Source: an uncultured Actinomycetes bacterium (lineage in GTDB: Bacteria; Actinomycetota; Actinomycetes; Nanopelagicales; Nanopelagicaceae). Taken from it: a stretch of 29,420 nucleotides of DNA. The stretch spans positions 1-29,420 of the forward strand of contig CAIMXQ010000103.1 of NCBI GenBank assembly GCA_903845465.1, given 5' to 3'. Each line of letters opens with the position of its first letter. Within the stretch, counting starts at the first letter, position 1. Position numbers and translations under genes: made by a program. The notes under the pieces are model-generated. The model did no database searches, was not told the origin of the DNA, and saw nothing but the letters and a program-made list of their open reading frames with translations. Below are positions 8,144 through 16,261 of the stretch, piece after piece.

Positions 8144-8982
8144 CTGCTCATCTTATTAGCATCGACTACCGCCGCATAAACGATCTTCTTGGGAAGGTCG
8201 AATTCATCGGCCACAGTGGCAATTGCGCCCTTGCGGTCCATTCCAGCTGCTTCATATTCACGAACGCGGGCCACTGCATCATCTGCAGTCTTGATTTCAG
8301 AACCTTCTGCAACTCCTGCAAATACAAGTGTTATTTCGCCAAGAATTTCGCGACTCTGTGCCCATGTAATTAATTCAGCAATGGTCCCGCGAATAGTCTC
8401 TTCATAGGTCTTAGTCATCTCGCGACATATGGCTGCTTTGCGATCGTCGCCGAATATTGCAGCAGAATCCTGCAGGGCTTCGAGTAAGCGATGAGGTGCT
8501 TCGAAGACAACCATTGTGCGTTCCTCAAAACGTAACTTTTCATAGAAAGCACGACGTGCACCTTGTGCGCGAGGAGCGAAACCTTCAAATGTAAATCGAT
8601 CTGTAGGAAGGCCAGAAAGTGCAATCGCCATTGTCGGCGCACTAGGTCCTGGAATAACAAGAGTAGGTAATTTCTCGGCGATTGCATCACGCATCAATCG
8701 AAATCCTGGATCACTAATAGTTGGCATTCCCGCATCAGTGACAACTAGAACTTCTTTGCCTTCGCGCAGAAGCGACAAAATTTCTTGAGTGCGATCGGTC
8801 TCGTTACCTTCAAAGAAAGAAATAATGCGCGCCGTAAATGTGACCCCGAGGTCTGACGCTAATCTGTGAAATCTTCGTGAATCTTCAGCCGCAATAATGT
8901 CGGCAGATGCAATTGCGCTTTTAAGGCGCTGGCTCGCATCAAGCGGATTCCCCAGTGGAGTCGCTGCAAGAACTAGGGCCAT
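8140..8982 (-). CDS. rsmI: 16S rRNA 2'-O-ribose C1402 methyltransferase
   Basis: RsmI methylates the ribose of C1402 in 16S rRNA using SAM. The 280 residues start with LVLAATPLGNPLDAS, include AEDSRR (about 33-38), VTDAGMPTISDPG (about 80-92), IPGPSAPTMAIALSGL and the C-terminal EITLVFAG segment, the complete tetrapyrrole-methylase fold. The ATG at 8982 has a GGGAGG Shine-Dalgarno 8 nt upstream that lies inside the first codons of the divergent pmt gene. It heads the run rsmI-metG-tatD-rsmA-ispE. Confidence 0.96.
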   Translation of the reverse strand: MALVLAATPLGNPLDASQRLKSAIASADIIAAEDSRRFHRLASDLGVTFTARIISFFEGNETDRTQEILSLLREGKEVLVVTDAGMPTISDPGFRLMRDAIAEKLPTLVIPGPSAPTMAIALSGLPTDRFTFEGFAPRAQGARRAFYEKLRFEERTMVVFEAPHRLLEALQDSAAIFGDDRKAAICREMTKTYEETIRGTIAELITWAQSREILGEITLVFAGVAEGSEIKTADDAVARVREYEAAGMDRKGAIATVADEFDLPKKIVYAAVVDANKMSR

Positions 8983-10278
8983 ATGCGAATCCTCCCATAT
9001 TCTTTACTCATGTTTGCAGCGATTGCTCCTGTCGTTATCGCACTCATCTCATTCTTTCTTCGAGTAATTCATCTTGGACGCATCAATACATTTATCTTCG
9101 ATGAGGTGTACTACGTCGACGGAGCTCGCGATCTTCTCAAATATGGAGTTGAGGTCTCAGGTTCAAAGCCAGAGTTCGTAGTTCATCCTCCACTTGGAAA
9201 GTGGCTAATTGGATTAGGAATCAAACTCTTCGGTGATAACGGATTCGGCTGGCGCATTACATCTGCTTTGGTTGGTTCGCTCATGATTCTTCTCATCGCT
9301 CGCATTGCTCATCGCCTCTTTAGAGATACCTTCCTTACGGCACTTGCCAGTGCACTCATGGCACTCGATGGCCTAGCGCTTGTGCATTCTCGTACGGCAC
9401 TTCTAGATAACTTCTTAGCCTTCTTTATTCTCCTTGCAACGTATCTCTTTATTACTCGGAGATATTGGTGGACAGGTATTGCACTTGGTTGTGCCATGGC
9501 GACAAAGTGGAGTGCGTTGTATTTTGTGATTGCATTTGGAGCAATTGGTTTATATAGAGCATTTACTCACCACAGTGGTCGCGCACTTATCAAACCAACA
9601 CTTCAACGAATCGCTCAATTTGGATTGATACCACTTGCTGTCTACATCTCTTCATGGTTCGGTTGGTTCACAAGTAACCGCGGTTGGGATCGCTTCTACT
9701 CATCAAATGTTTTCACTTCATTTATCTACTATCACCAACAAATGTTGACCTTTCACACGGGGCTCGTGCAGCGACATTCATACCAAGCAAATCCCTGGAG
9801 TTGGTTAATCATGGCTCGCCCAACTTCCTTCTTCTATGAGACGCCACAAGGTTGCGGTGCGAAAAGCTGCTCTCAAGAAATTCTTGCATTAGGAACACCA
9901 ATGCTCTGGTGGCTCGCAACAATCGCAATTATCACTGTCATTGGTTTATGGATACGAAGCGTTGCCGTTAGACGAATGGATCCAGCGCTCTCTTTGATTG
10001 TTACAGGAATAGCTGCTGGATACCTGCCATGGTTCTTCTTCCAACGCAGAACAGTATTTTCCTTCTACGCAATTGCATTCGAGCCATTTCTCATTCTTGC
10101 GATGGTGTATTGCGCCCGCTCGATTATGAGTTCCTACGGCAAGACAGGTGAGATTGCTGTTATTTCGTTGCTTATATTGATTGCGGTGAATTTCATTTAC
10201 TTCTTGCCACTTTATCTAGGCGACCTAATTACCTACGATGCTTGGCATGCCAGGATGTGGTTTAGTAACTGGATTTAA
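8983..10278 (+). CDS. pmt: Polyprenyl-phosphate-mannose: protein O-mannosyltransferase (GT39)
   Basis: Actinobacterial Pmt transfers mannose from polyprenyl-phosphate-mannose to Ser/Thr of Sec-exported proteins on the outer face of the membrane. The 431-residue protein has about ten hydrophobic segments. The first extracytoplasmic loop carries the catalytic Asp-Glu pair in FIFDEVYYVDGARDLL (Asp40-Glu41), followed by HPPLGKWLIGLG. The C-terminal four-helix module ends in YDAWHARMWFSNWI, typical of this family. It is shorter than the approximately 500-residue mycobacterial enzyme. It is divergent from rsmI, as in M. tuberculosis, and the two ATGs abut. Only a weak AGGG lies upstream; an ATG at 9010 is an alternative start. 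It converges on the next gene with a 2-bp gap. Confidence 0.9.
   Translation: MRILPYSLLMFAAIAPVVIALISFFLRVIHLGRINTFIFDEVYYVDGARDLLKYGVEVSGSKPEFVVHPPLGKWLIGLGIKLFGDNGFGWRITSALVGSLMILLIARIAHRLFRDTFLTALASALMALDGLALVHSRTALLDNFLAFFILLATYLFITRRYWWTGIALGCAMATKWSALYFVIAFGAIGLYRAFTHHSGRALIKPTLQRIAQFGLIPLAVYISSWFGWFTSNRGWDRFYSSNVFTSFIYYHQQMLTFHTGLVQRHSYQANPWSWLIMARPTSFFYETPQGCGAKSCSQEILALGTPMLWWLATIAIITVIGLWIRSVAVRRMDPALSLIVTGIAAGYLPWFFFQRRTVFSFYAIAFEPFLILAMVYCARSIMSSYGKTGEIAVISLLILIAVNFIYFLPLYLGDLITYDAWHARMWFSNWI
8991..8996 (-). promoter_or_regulatory. Shine-Dalgarno of rsmI inside the pmt N-terminal codons
   Basis: GGGAGG on the minus strand sits 8 nt before the rsmI ATG and fixes that start. It lies within codons 3-5 of the oppositely oriented pmt gene, so the rsmI promoter must lie inside pmt. 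Confidence 0.6.
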
Positions 10279-10280
10279 AG

Positions 10281-11075
10281 CTATTCGTTAACCGCTCTTA
10301 TTTCACGCAATCTTTCAACTGCCTCATCTGCAAGTTGTTGATCAAATACTTCATCGCGTGAAGGCGCAGCTGCTGCAAGTGCTTCTCGCTCGATTCGTTG
10401 TTGTTCTTCAGACCATTTGCCTGGTTCAGTTAAATCAATAATGCGCTTTGAGGCCACTGCCTTTGGAGCATTGACATATGTTGGGACTGGAATCTCATTT
10501 GGTTGCCATTCGGCTCGAGATTGGGCAGTACCTTTAGGAAGAAGAGTGACTCCAGTGAGTTCACGTTCTGAAAGTGGAACCCAATGATCTTGATTGACGG
10601 CAATGTGAGAATGTGACTTGGTAGTGAGTACTTCGGATAAGTTGGTATGTGAAACACCTTCGGTTGTTCGGTGCAGTTGATCAACGCGACGTCGCTGAAT
10701 GCGTTCTCCATTTACCTGTCGGCGTACATTCGCAATATAAATAATTCCTGCAGTCACAGGAATTGCGATAGCGATATATGAGAATGTTTGCATTGCCGCA
10801 CCTACCGTTGTGAGTGTGAGAGAGGTAATAATTAAAGTAACCATGATTCTGCGTCGCAACAGTTGCTGCGCAACTCGTCCTGCGCGATCGACATCGGTGT
10901 AAATAGCTCCGCTTCCGATAAGCGCTCCTGGTGTTGAGCTTGCAACTACACGAAGTGCGCTCTTATAACGTTCGACGCTCTTTCCAGAGAATTCATTCTT
11001 ATTGTGCACCCAGCGGGGCAGGAAGTAGGCAACCCACATCCCGATGATCGCTAGATAAATGATTCCTGAAGCCAT
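10281..11075 (-). CDS. SepX/GlpR-like membrane protein (divisome-associated family)
   Basis: This 264-residue protein has one N-terminal hydrophobic helix (about 3-19, followed by RWVHNKNEF) and a hydrophobic pair at about 77-115. A long charged, probably disordered cytoplasmic tail follows, ending in an acidic/basic helix. The start IIYLAIIGMWVAYFLPRW and the position directly after moeA-like and rimJ match Rv0996 of M. tuberculosis. That family includes GlpR of Corynebacterium (membrane receptor for the gephyrin-like protein Glp) and, I believe, SepX of Streptomyces; both act in cell division. The ATG lacks a Shine-Dalgarno, and a TAACCT hexamer lies 9 nt upstream, so a near-leaderless promoter is possible. 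Function is inferred from family and context. Confidence 0.72.
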   Translation of the reverse strand: MASGIIYLAIIGMWVAYFLPRWVHNKNEFSGKSVERYKSALRVVASSTPGALIGSGAIYTDVDRAGRVAQQLLRRRIMVTLIITSLTLTTVGAAMQTFSYIAIAIPVTAGIIYIANVRRQVNGERIQRRRVDQLHRTTEGVSHTNLSEVLTTKSHSHIAVNQDHWVPLSERELTGVTLLPKGTAQSRAEWQPNEIPVPTYVNAPKAVASKRIIDLTEPGKWSEEQQRIEREALAAAAPSRDEVFDQQLADEAVERLREIRAVNE

Positions 11076-11102
11076 GATGGGTAAAGGTTAGAGGGGCGCC
11101 AC

Positions 11103-11127
11103 CACAACCCCGTGGATTTCAAGGGGG
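11103..11127 (-). terminator. Weak hairpin between rimJ and the sepX-like gene
   Basis: AACCCC and GGGGTT can pair around a 13-nt loop. No T-tract follows on the minus strand. It may attenuate read-through from moeA-like-rimJ into the membrane-protein gene, but it could be chance. Confidence 0.25.
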
Positions 11128-11129
11128 GT

Positions 11130-11711
11130 TTATTGGATTAATTCATTGTTCTTAACGAAGCAGATGTGATCTCTCCACGCTCCATCAATATGCAGAAATG
11201 CTTTGCGCTGGCCCTCCACGATAAATCCTGCTTTCTCAGCAACTCTGCAGGATGCAGCATTCTCTGGCCGCACATTGATTTCTATGCGATGCAGTCCAAG
11301 TTCTGAAAAGCCAAAGCCAGATACCAACTTCACTGCCTGGGTGGTCAAACCTTTATTGGCAAAGTTGCGGTCAATCCAATAGCCAATGTGTGCACCTCGT
11401 AGCGCGCCATACATGACTCCGCCCATGGTCACTTGGCCAACGAGGTTTGCACCACTCCATATAAGGAATGAATACGAACGTCCAGCTCTTGCTTCATGAT
11501 TGAGAGAGCGAACCATCTGGTAAAAAGTCGGACGCTCTGATTGATTCTCATTGGCGGGTGAACCGAATGGAAGTTGAGGAAGTGTGGCCTCCCATGGAGT
11601 AAGCCACTCCTTATTTTCTGCCCTGACTTGGTTCCACTTATCGCGATCTCGAAAACGAGCAGGGCGCAGAGTTATCTCATCGCTTGCTAAGACGACGGGC
11701 CACGTATCCAT
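11130..11711 (-). CDS. rimJ: RimJ-type GNAT N-acetyltransferase
   Basis: The 193-residue GNAT protein has the RimJ/RimL layout. An N-terminal ITLRPARFRDRDKW leads into strand YSFLIWSGANLVGQVTMGG (about 98-116), then the acetyl-CoA loop region RNFANKGLTTQAV and the C-terminal ENAASCRVAEKAGFIVEG. RimJ acetylates the N-terminus of ribosomal protein S5 in E. coli; in actinobacteria the substrate is not established. Its constant place between moeA-like and the sepX/glpR-like gene (as Rv0994-Rv0995-Rv0996) raises the possibility that it modifies a division protein; this is inference. It starts 9 bp after the moeA-like stop. Confidence 0.88.
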   Translation of the reverse strand: MDTWPVVLASDEITLRPARFRDRDKWNQVRAENKEWLTPWEATLPQLPFGSPANENQSERPTFYQMVRSLNHEARAGRSYSFLIWSGANLVGQVTMGGVMYGALRGAHIGYWIDRNFANKGLTTQAVKLVSGFGFSELGLHRIEINVRPENAASCRVAEKAGFIVEGQRKAFLHIDGAWRDHICFVKNNELIQ

Positions 11712-11720
11712 GGTTATCTT

Positions 11721-12638
11721 TTAAAGGTATCGACGTTCGAGAACAACAACTGTTACTTGCGCACCTGCCGAAAGATTAGTCTCGCCTTCAGGTACTGCGA
11801 TAAATGAGTTTGCATCGGAGAGCGTTGCCTGTTCATCTTGTGATGCAAGTGGGAGAACAGACTTTCCATCTTCACTCAAGATTGCGCGAACATAAGATCG
11901 ATCACCACCTGATGATGTCAGGGCCTTCTCAAGCTTTGCCTTCACTGATGGCCGGTGAATATTTGCAGTCCCTAACATGGTGCGAATCATGGGGCGGACC
12001 AGAAGTTCAAAGGAGATGTAAGCGGCGATGGGATCGCCAGGAAGAGTCACAACAGGAGTCTTGTCTGGACCAATGACTCCATAGTTATGGCGGCCACTTG
12101 ATTCAATGGCGATTTCAACTGTTGTTATCTCGCCAATCTTTTCGAGTGTACGAGTAATCAGATCAAAGGAATCATCATTGCGTTCGCCGCTGATAATGAT
12201 GAGGTCTGCTCGAACAAGTTGATCTTCAATCACGCTCTGCAATTGTGATTCATCATCTGGAATCGAGTGAACGCGATAGGCAACTGCGCCAACTTCGCGA
12301 ACAGCAGTTGTGAGTAGCCATGAATTGGTCTCGTACTCCTCATCTTCCTTGAGAGGTACTCCGGGTTCAACAAGATCCGGTCCTGCCGAGATAACTACAA
12401 CGCGTGGGTGTGGACGCGTTGGAAGGTGATCGAGTCCGATAGATGCAGCTAGGCCAATCTGTGTTGAGCGAATTCTGCTGCCTGACTTCATGACGAGTCG
12501 TTCGCCAGCGAAAATATCTTCAGCTAGCGTCGCATCATGCGCATCAAGAAGTGGCATATCAAATGGTTCGAGCGGGCGGCACAAATCTAAGAGAGAGGTG
12601 AGTACTTCATCTACACGCACACGTTCTGACATAATCAC
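11721..12638 (-). CDS. Truncated MoeA/gephyrin-like protein (Glp-like), catalytically degenerate
   Basis: Homology to MoeA is clear at the ends: RPLEPFDMPLLDAHDATLAEDI (residues 21-42), RPHPRVVVISAGPDLVEPG (75-93) and the C-terminal domain IV with ANSFIAVPEG. MoeA is normally about 400 residues; this is 305. The missing stretch is domain II, which should lie at about residue 45-52, including the family's FDNSAMDGYA motif. The MPT-binding SGGxSxGxYD loop is replaced by SGERNDDSFD (150-159) and LPGNP by LPGDP (199-203). Molybdate insertion is therefore unlikely. A GTG at 12638 opens the frame, but an ATG at 12632 has an AAGG 9 nt upstream and is the better start. Context with rimJ and a GlpR-like protein suggests a divisome scaffold. 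Confidence 0.85.
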   Translation of the reverse strand: MIMSERVRVDEVLTSLLDLCRPLEPFDMPLLDAHDATLAEDIFAGERLVMKSGSRIRSTQIGLAASIGLDHLPTRPHPRVVVISAGPDLVEPGVPLKEDEEYETNSWLLTTAVREVGAVAYRVHSIPDDESQLQSVIEDQLVRADLIIISGERNDDSFDLITRTLEKIGEITTVEIAIESSGRHNYGVIGPDKTPVVTLPGDPIAAYISFELLVRPMIRTMLGTANIHRPSVKAKLEKALTSSGGDRSYVRAILSEDGKSVLPLASQDEQATLSDANSFIAVPEGETNLSAGAQVTVVVLERRYL

Positions 12639-12677
12639 TAACCTTACTTCCAGACGAGTTACTTCTAGGGGATTTAC

Positions 12678-13226
12678 ATGGGTATGCGCGAAGAAAAGAG
12701 TTCACTTCGCAATCGCTACCGCCGAGAACGTAACGAACGTTACATCGAACATAGTTTTGACTATCTCGCTATTTCACCGGAATTTCACAAGGCAAATATC
12801 ATCGCAAGTTATATGTCCTACGGAGATGAGCCAGATACTCGTCAACTCAATCTTGCTCTGATCAAAGCTGGAAAAACTCTTCTGCTGCCGCGAATTAGTG
12901 GCGACGATCTCGAGTGGGTTCAGTGGAGCGGTGATGATTCCACACTTCAGCAAAAGAAGAAGATCAGTGAACCAAGTGGAGCTGCATTTACCAATCTTTC
13001 AGCGATTGAAGTCATCGTTGTTCCTGCACTTCGTATAGATAGAAGTGGCTATCGATTAGGACAAGGCGGCGGTTACTACGACCGTGCACTTCCACACCTT
13101 TCTGCATGGAGCATCGGACTTATTCATCCTGATGAAATTTCAGGCGAAGATCTGCCTCGCGAGGATTGGGATATTCCGTTACACGCAGCTGCAACACCAG
13201 ATTTAGTACTTCGCTTTAGCTCTTAA
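12678..13226 (+). CDS. 5-formyltetrahydrofolate cyclo-ligase
   Basis: This enzyme (5-FCL/MTHFS) converts 5-formyl-THF to 5,10-methenyl-THF using ATP, recycling a dead-end folate. The 182 residues begin with the basic helix KSSLRNRYRRERN, contain IASYMSYGDEPDTRQLN and the diagnostic GQGGGYYDRAL near residue 128-138, and end normally. The ATG has an AGGGG 7 nt upstream. The gene is divergent from the moeA-like gene with about 40 bp between starts, the same arrangement as in M. tuberculosis (Rv0992c) except that galU is missing here. Its stop touches the stop of the convergent acyl-CoA dehydrogenase with no gap. Confidence 0.94.
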   Translation: MGMREEKSSLRNRYRRERNERYIEHSFDYLAISPEFHKANIIASYMSYGDEPDTRQLNLALIKAGKTLLLPRISGDDLEWVQWSGDDSTLQQKKKISEPSGAAFTNLSAIEVIVVPALRIDRSGYRLGQGGGYYDRALPHLSAWSIGLIHPDEISGEDLPREDWDIPLHAAATPDLVLRFSS

Positions 13227-14372
13227 CTACGGAAGATTGCGCGCAATGACAATGCGTTGAATCTGATTTGTGCCCTCATAAATCTGAGTCAGCTTTGCAT
13301 CACGCATCATGCGTTCAACTGGATAATCAGATACATAACCATAACCACCCAGGATTTGCACTGCATCAGTGGTTACCTTCATTGCAACATCTGTGGCATA
13401 TGTCTTGCTTACGGCCGAGAAGAATTTGAGATCTTTATCGCCTCGTTCGCTCTTGGCTGCTGCTGCATACGTAATCTGTCGCGCCGTTTCAACAGCAATT
13501 GCCATATCTGCCAACATAAATTGCACGCCTTGGAAATCAAAGATCTCTTTGCCGAACTGCTTACGCTCGTGTGAATACTTCTTAGCGGTATCGAGCGCAC
13601 CTTGCGCGATACCAAGTGCTTGTGCAGCAATGGTGATGCGAGTGTGATCGAGGGTATCCATCGCTAGTGAGAAACCTTTTCCGACTTCGCTTATACGGCG
13701 GTCATCTCCGATAGTGACGTTATCGAAATACACCTCGCGAGTAGGTGATCCACGAAAACCCATCTTCTTCTCTGGCGCACCGAATGAGACTCCGGGATCT
13801 GATTTTTCAACAATAAATGCAGTGATGCCTTTAGAGCCAAGTGCCGGGTCAGTCTGTGCGATGACTGTGTAGAACTCTGAAACTCCAGCATTGGAAATCC
13901 ATTTCTTGCTTCCATTGATAATCCAACTGTCGCCTTTGCGCTCTGCCTTAGTTTTCAGTGCTGACGCATCTGAACCTGCCTCAGATTCAGATAAGCAATA
14001 AGAGAAACCTTTGCCTTGAGAAAGTGGTCTTAGCCAACGTTCTTTCTGCTCTGTGCTGCCACTTAAAATCAATGGAAGCGAACCTAATTTATTGACTGCA
14101 GGAATAAGTGATGAGGAAGCACAGACGCGTGCTACTTCTTCAATAATGATGCATGTTGCCAGTGCATCTGCTCCATCGCCACCAAATTCTGTTGGAACAT
14201 GCGCTGCATAGAGTCCTGATTTAACGAGAGCATCATGAGCCTCTTGTGGATATCGATGATCTTCATCTACTGCATGTGCGTGTGGCGCTATCTCATTCTC
14301 TGAAAGGGAGCGAGCACTGTCGCGAAGGTCGTTATATTCAGATGGAAGAGTAAAGATATCTTCGAGACTCAT
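13227..14372 (-). CDS. Acyl-CoA dehydrogenase
   Basis: This FAD flavoenzyme performs alpha,beta-dehydrogenation of acyl-CoA in fatty- or branched-chain acid breakdown. The 381 residues show the FAD/substrate signatures CLSESEAGSDASALKT (about 130-145) and GSKKWISNAG, then RKQFGKEIFDFQGVQ, QILGGYGYVSDYPVERMMRD and the C-terminal YEGTNQIQRIVIARNL. The expected catalytic base is Glu366 in YEGTNQ, the position used by short/medium-chain enzymes. The ATG overlaps the preceding copD-ctaG stop as ATGA, so it is translationally coupled to copper/cytochrome-oxidase assembly genes, an odd partner. Chain-length preference cannot be judged. Confidence 0.94.
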   Translation of the reverse strand: MSLEDIFTLPSEYNDLRDSARSLSENEIAPHAHAVDEDHRYPQEAHDALVKSGLYAAHVPTEFGGDGADALATCIIIEEVARVCASSSLIPAVNKLGSLPLILSGSTEQKERWLRPLSQGKGFSYCLSESEAGSDASALKTKAERKGDSWIINGSKKWISNAGVSEFYTVIAQTDPALGSKGITAFIVEKSDPGVSFGAPEKKMGFRGSPTREVYFDNVTIGDDRRISEVGKGFSLAMDTLDHTRITIAAQALGIAQGALDTAKKYSHERKQFGKEIFDFQGVQFMLADMAIAVETARQITYAAAAKSERGDKDLKFFSAVSKTYATDVAMKVTTDAVQILGGYGYVSDYPVERMMRDAKLTQIYEGTNQIQRIVIARNLP

Positions 14373-16261
14373 TCTGAAGTATTCCTTTGATCGCGTTGGT
14401 GTAACTGGTTGAGATAATTATTGTATTGCGCCAAATCATCTGGCTCACCCATCGCTGCCATGCGGGCTTCATTGCGGTCGATGCGCTTTGCTTCACGACT
14501 GTCATCGCGCATCCACTGAATAAAGGTGGCAATCAGAGCAAGAATTATTGGCACCTCGCCCATCGCCCATGCGATGGATCCGGCTGCATGTTGGTCGGTG
14601 AGTAAATCTCCGAGCCAAGGAGTTTTCAGCGATCCGTAAAAGCCGCCATCAATCAACGTTGTTGTTGCAAGTAGCGCGATTGCAAAGAAGGCGTGGATGC
14701 TCATTGCTCCAAAGAGAATCACGATGCGGACAAGGTGTGGAACTTTACGTGGGTTGGGATCAATACCAATGATGACATGGAAGAAGAGAAAGCCTGTTAG
14801 AAGGAAGTGGATATCCATAAAGAAATGTCCAGCGTGCGATTGCATCAAATCACCAAAGAGATTGGTGAAATAAAGTACAAAGAGTGAACCATCAAAGAGT
14901 GCGAGTGCAGTAAGTGGGTTTGTCAGAATAATTGAATACCGTGAGTGCAGTAGCGCAATAAGAGTTCCACGAACACCTCGTTCATCAGGTGTCCGCCCCT
15001 GCGGCAAAGTACGGAGCGCAAGAGTTATGGGTGCGCCTAGTACCAATCCAATAGGTGCAATCATTCCTAAAACCATATGGGCAACCATGTGGTACTCAAA
15101 AGAGAAGAGCGCATAAACACCAAGGCCACCGCTTGTTGCGAAATCAATTGCAGCGATGCCACAGGCAAATGCAACGGTGCGACCAACTGGCCAAGAGTCC
15201 CCACGCTTTTTTAGAATCGATAATCCCTTTACATAGAGCGCTACGAAGGTGATGAGAATTCCGATCATGAGCGCATCTGGGTTATAGAGAAGTAATAACC
15301 TCGAAAGGTTTGGTGCAGCTGGCGTTGCAACTCCCACAACGCTCAGAGCTGCATTAAATGGTTGGCTCTTTCCAATAGGTGGTTGCGTTGTTGAAAGCCA
15401 ACTTCCTAGAACAGTAACCAAGCCCATGATTAACGCTTCAAGGAAAATCACTCGTGAAAGCAGACTCCACCCGGTCTTGTCGCCGACCTGAAGTGCTTTG
15501 CGATTGCGATAACCAAGGAATATAAGTACCGAAGTAAGTATTACCTTTGCAATTACTATCTCCGCATACAAAGTTGTCCAAGCGGATGTGAAATCCATTC
15601 TTGCCCAGGCATTTGCGATGCCGCTAGAAACAACTGCAATGGCAGCCCATAGCGCTAATTGGCTAAAGCGAGGAAGGGCAATTCTGCGATCTGATTCATC
15701 AAGGGCAATAAGAGCAAAGATGCCGCCAACCCAGAGTGATAAAGCCACCACATGGACAACTAGTGAGCCAATTGCTAAGGCATGCGAACCGCCAGAAGCG
15801 CTATGGCTTTGAAAGACTGGAGCGATAAGTGCGGCCAGCGATAGTCCGAGCAAGATCACACTTGGCAATACTGCCCGCACAAAATTGAGCGATATCAAAA
15901 CAATAGCAATCGCCAGTGTTTGAAAGAGCATGAACTTACCAAGGTCAACTTGTGTGACAAATGAGCGAAGAGTTGTGGGATCTAGGGCCACATTGATAGT
16001 GGTGCCCAAAATATTGGCAAGAGTCAGAACTATTTGGAATGCGCTAGTTACAAGCCATATACCTGCAAGAAGTTGTCCACCTCGACGCAATTTCAAAGAA
16101 TTTGCTTGTAACTTTCCATCCTTTTCAACGAGCAAGAAGGAGATTGCTAAGAGAACGCCGATGAGGCTAAAGGCTGCAAAGAACGAAAGTGACTTGTTGA
16201 AAGTTCCGAGCGCGCTTAACACCGGGGCAACATCAGTCAGATAACCTGACAGAAAATTCAT
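14369..16261 (-). CDS. CopD-CtaG fusion: copper transport / cytochrome c oxidase assembly membrane protein
   Basis: The 630-residue polytopic protein has two parts. Residues about 1-310 form a CopD-like domain with the conserved VVHVVALSLWVGGIF helix. About 330-570 form a caa3-type CtaG domain with FEYHMVAHMVLGMIAP, DIHFLLTGFLFFHVIIGIDPNPR and the helix containing SIHAFFAIAL. The histidines expected for copper handling in both parts are present. A charged C-terminal tail (about 590-630) faces the cytoplasm. Such fusions are common in actinobacteria and help deliver copper to the aa3-type oxidase. The ATG overlaps the CopC-like stop as ATGA and its own stop overlaps the acyl-CoA dehydrogenase start. 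Confidence 0.9.
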   Translation of the reverse strand: MNFLSGYLTDVAPVLSALGTFNKSLSFFAAFSLIGVLLAISFLLVEKDGKLQANSLKLRRGGQLLAGIWLVTSAFQIVLTLANILGTTINVALDPTTLRSFVTQVDLGKFMLFQTLAIAIVLISLNFVRAVLPSVILLGLSLAALIAPVFQSHSASGGSHALAIGSLVVHVVALSLWVGGIFALIALDESDRRIALPRFSQLALWAAIAVVSSGIANAWARMDFTSAWTTLYAEIVIAKVILTSVLIFLGYRNRKALQVGDKTGWSLLSRVIFLEALIMGLVTVLGSWLSTTQPPIGKSQPFNAALSVVGVATPAAPNLSRLLLLYNPDALMIGILITFVALYVKGLSILKKRGDSWPVGRTVAFACGIAAIDFATSGGLGVYALFSFEYHMVAHMVLGMIAPIGLVLGAPITLALRTLPQGRTPDERGVRGTLIALLHSRYSIILTNPLTALALFDGSLFVLYFTNLFGDLMQSHAGHFFMDIHFLLTGFLFFHVIIGIDPNPRKVPHLVRIVILFGAMSIHAFFAIALLATTTLIDGGFYGSLKTPWLGDLLTDQHAAGSIAWAMGEVPIILALIATFIQWMRDDSREAKRIDRNEARMAAMGEPDDLAQYNNYLNQLHQRDQRNTSE

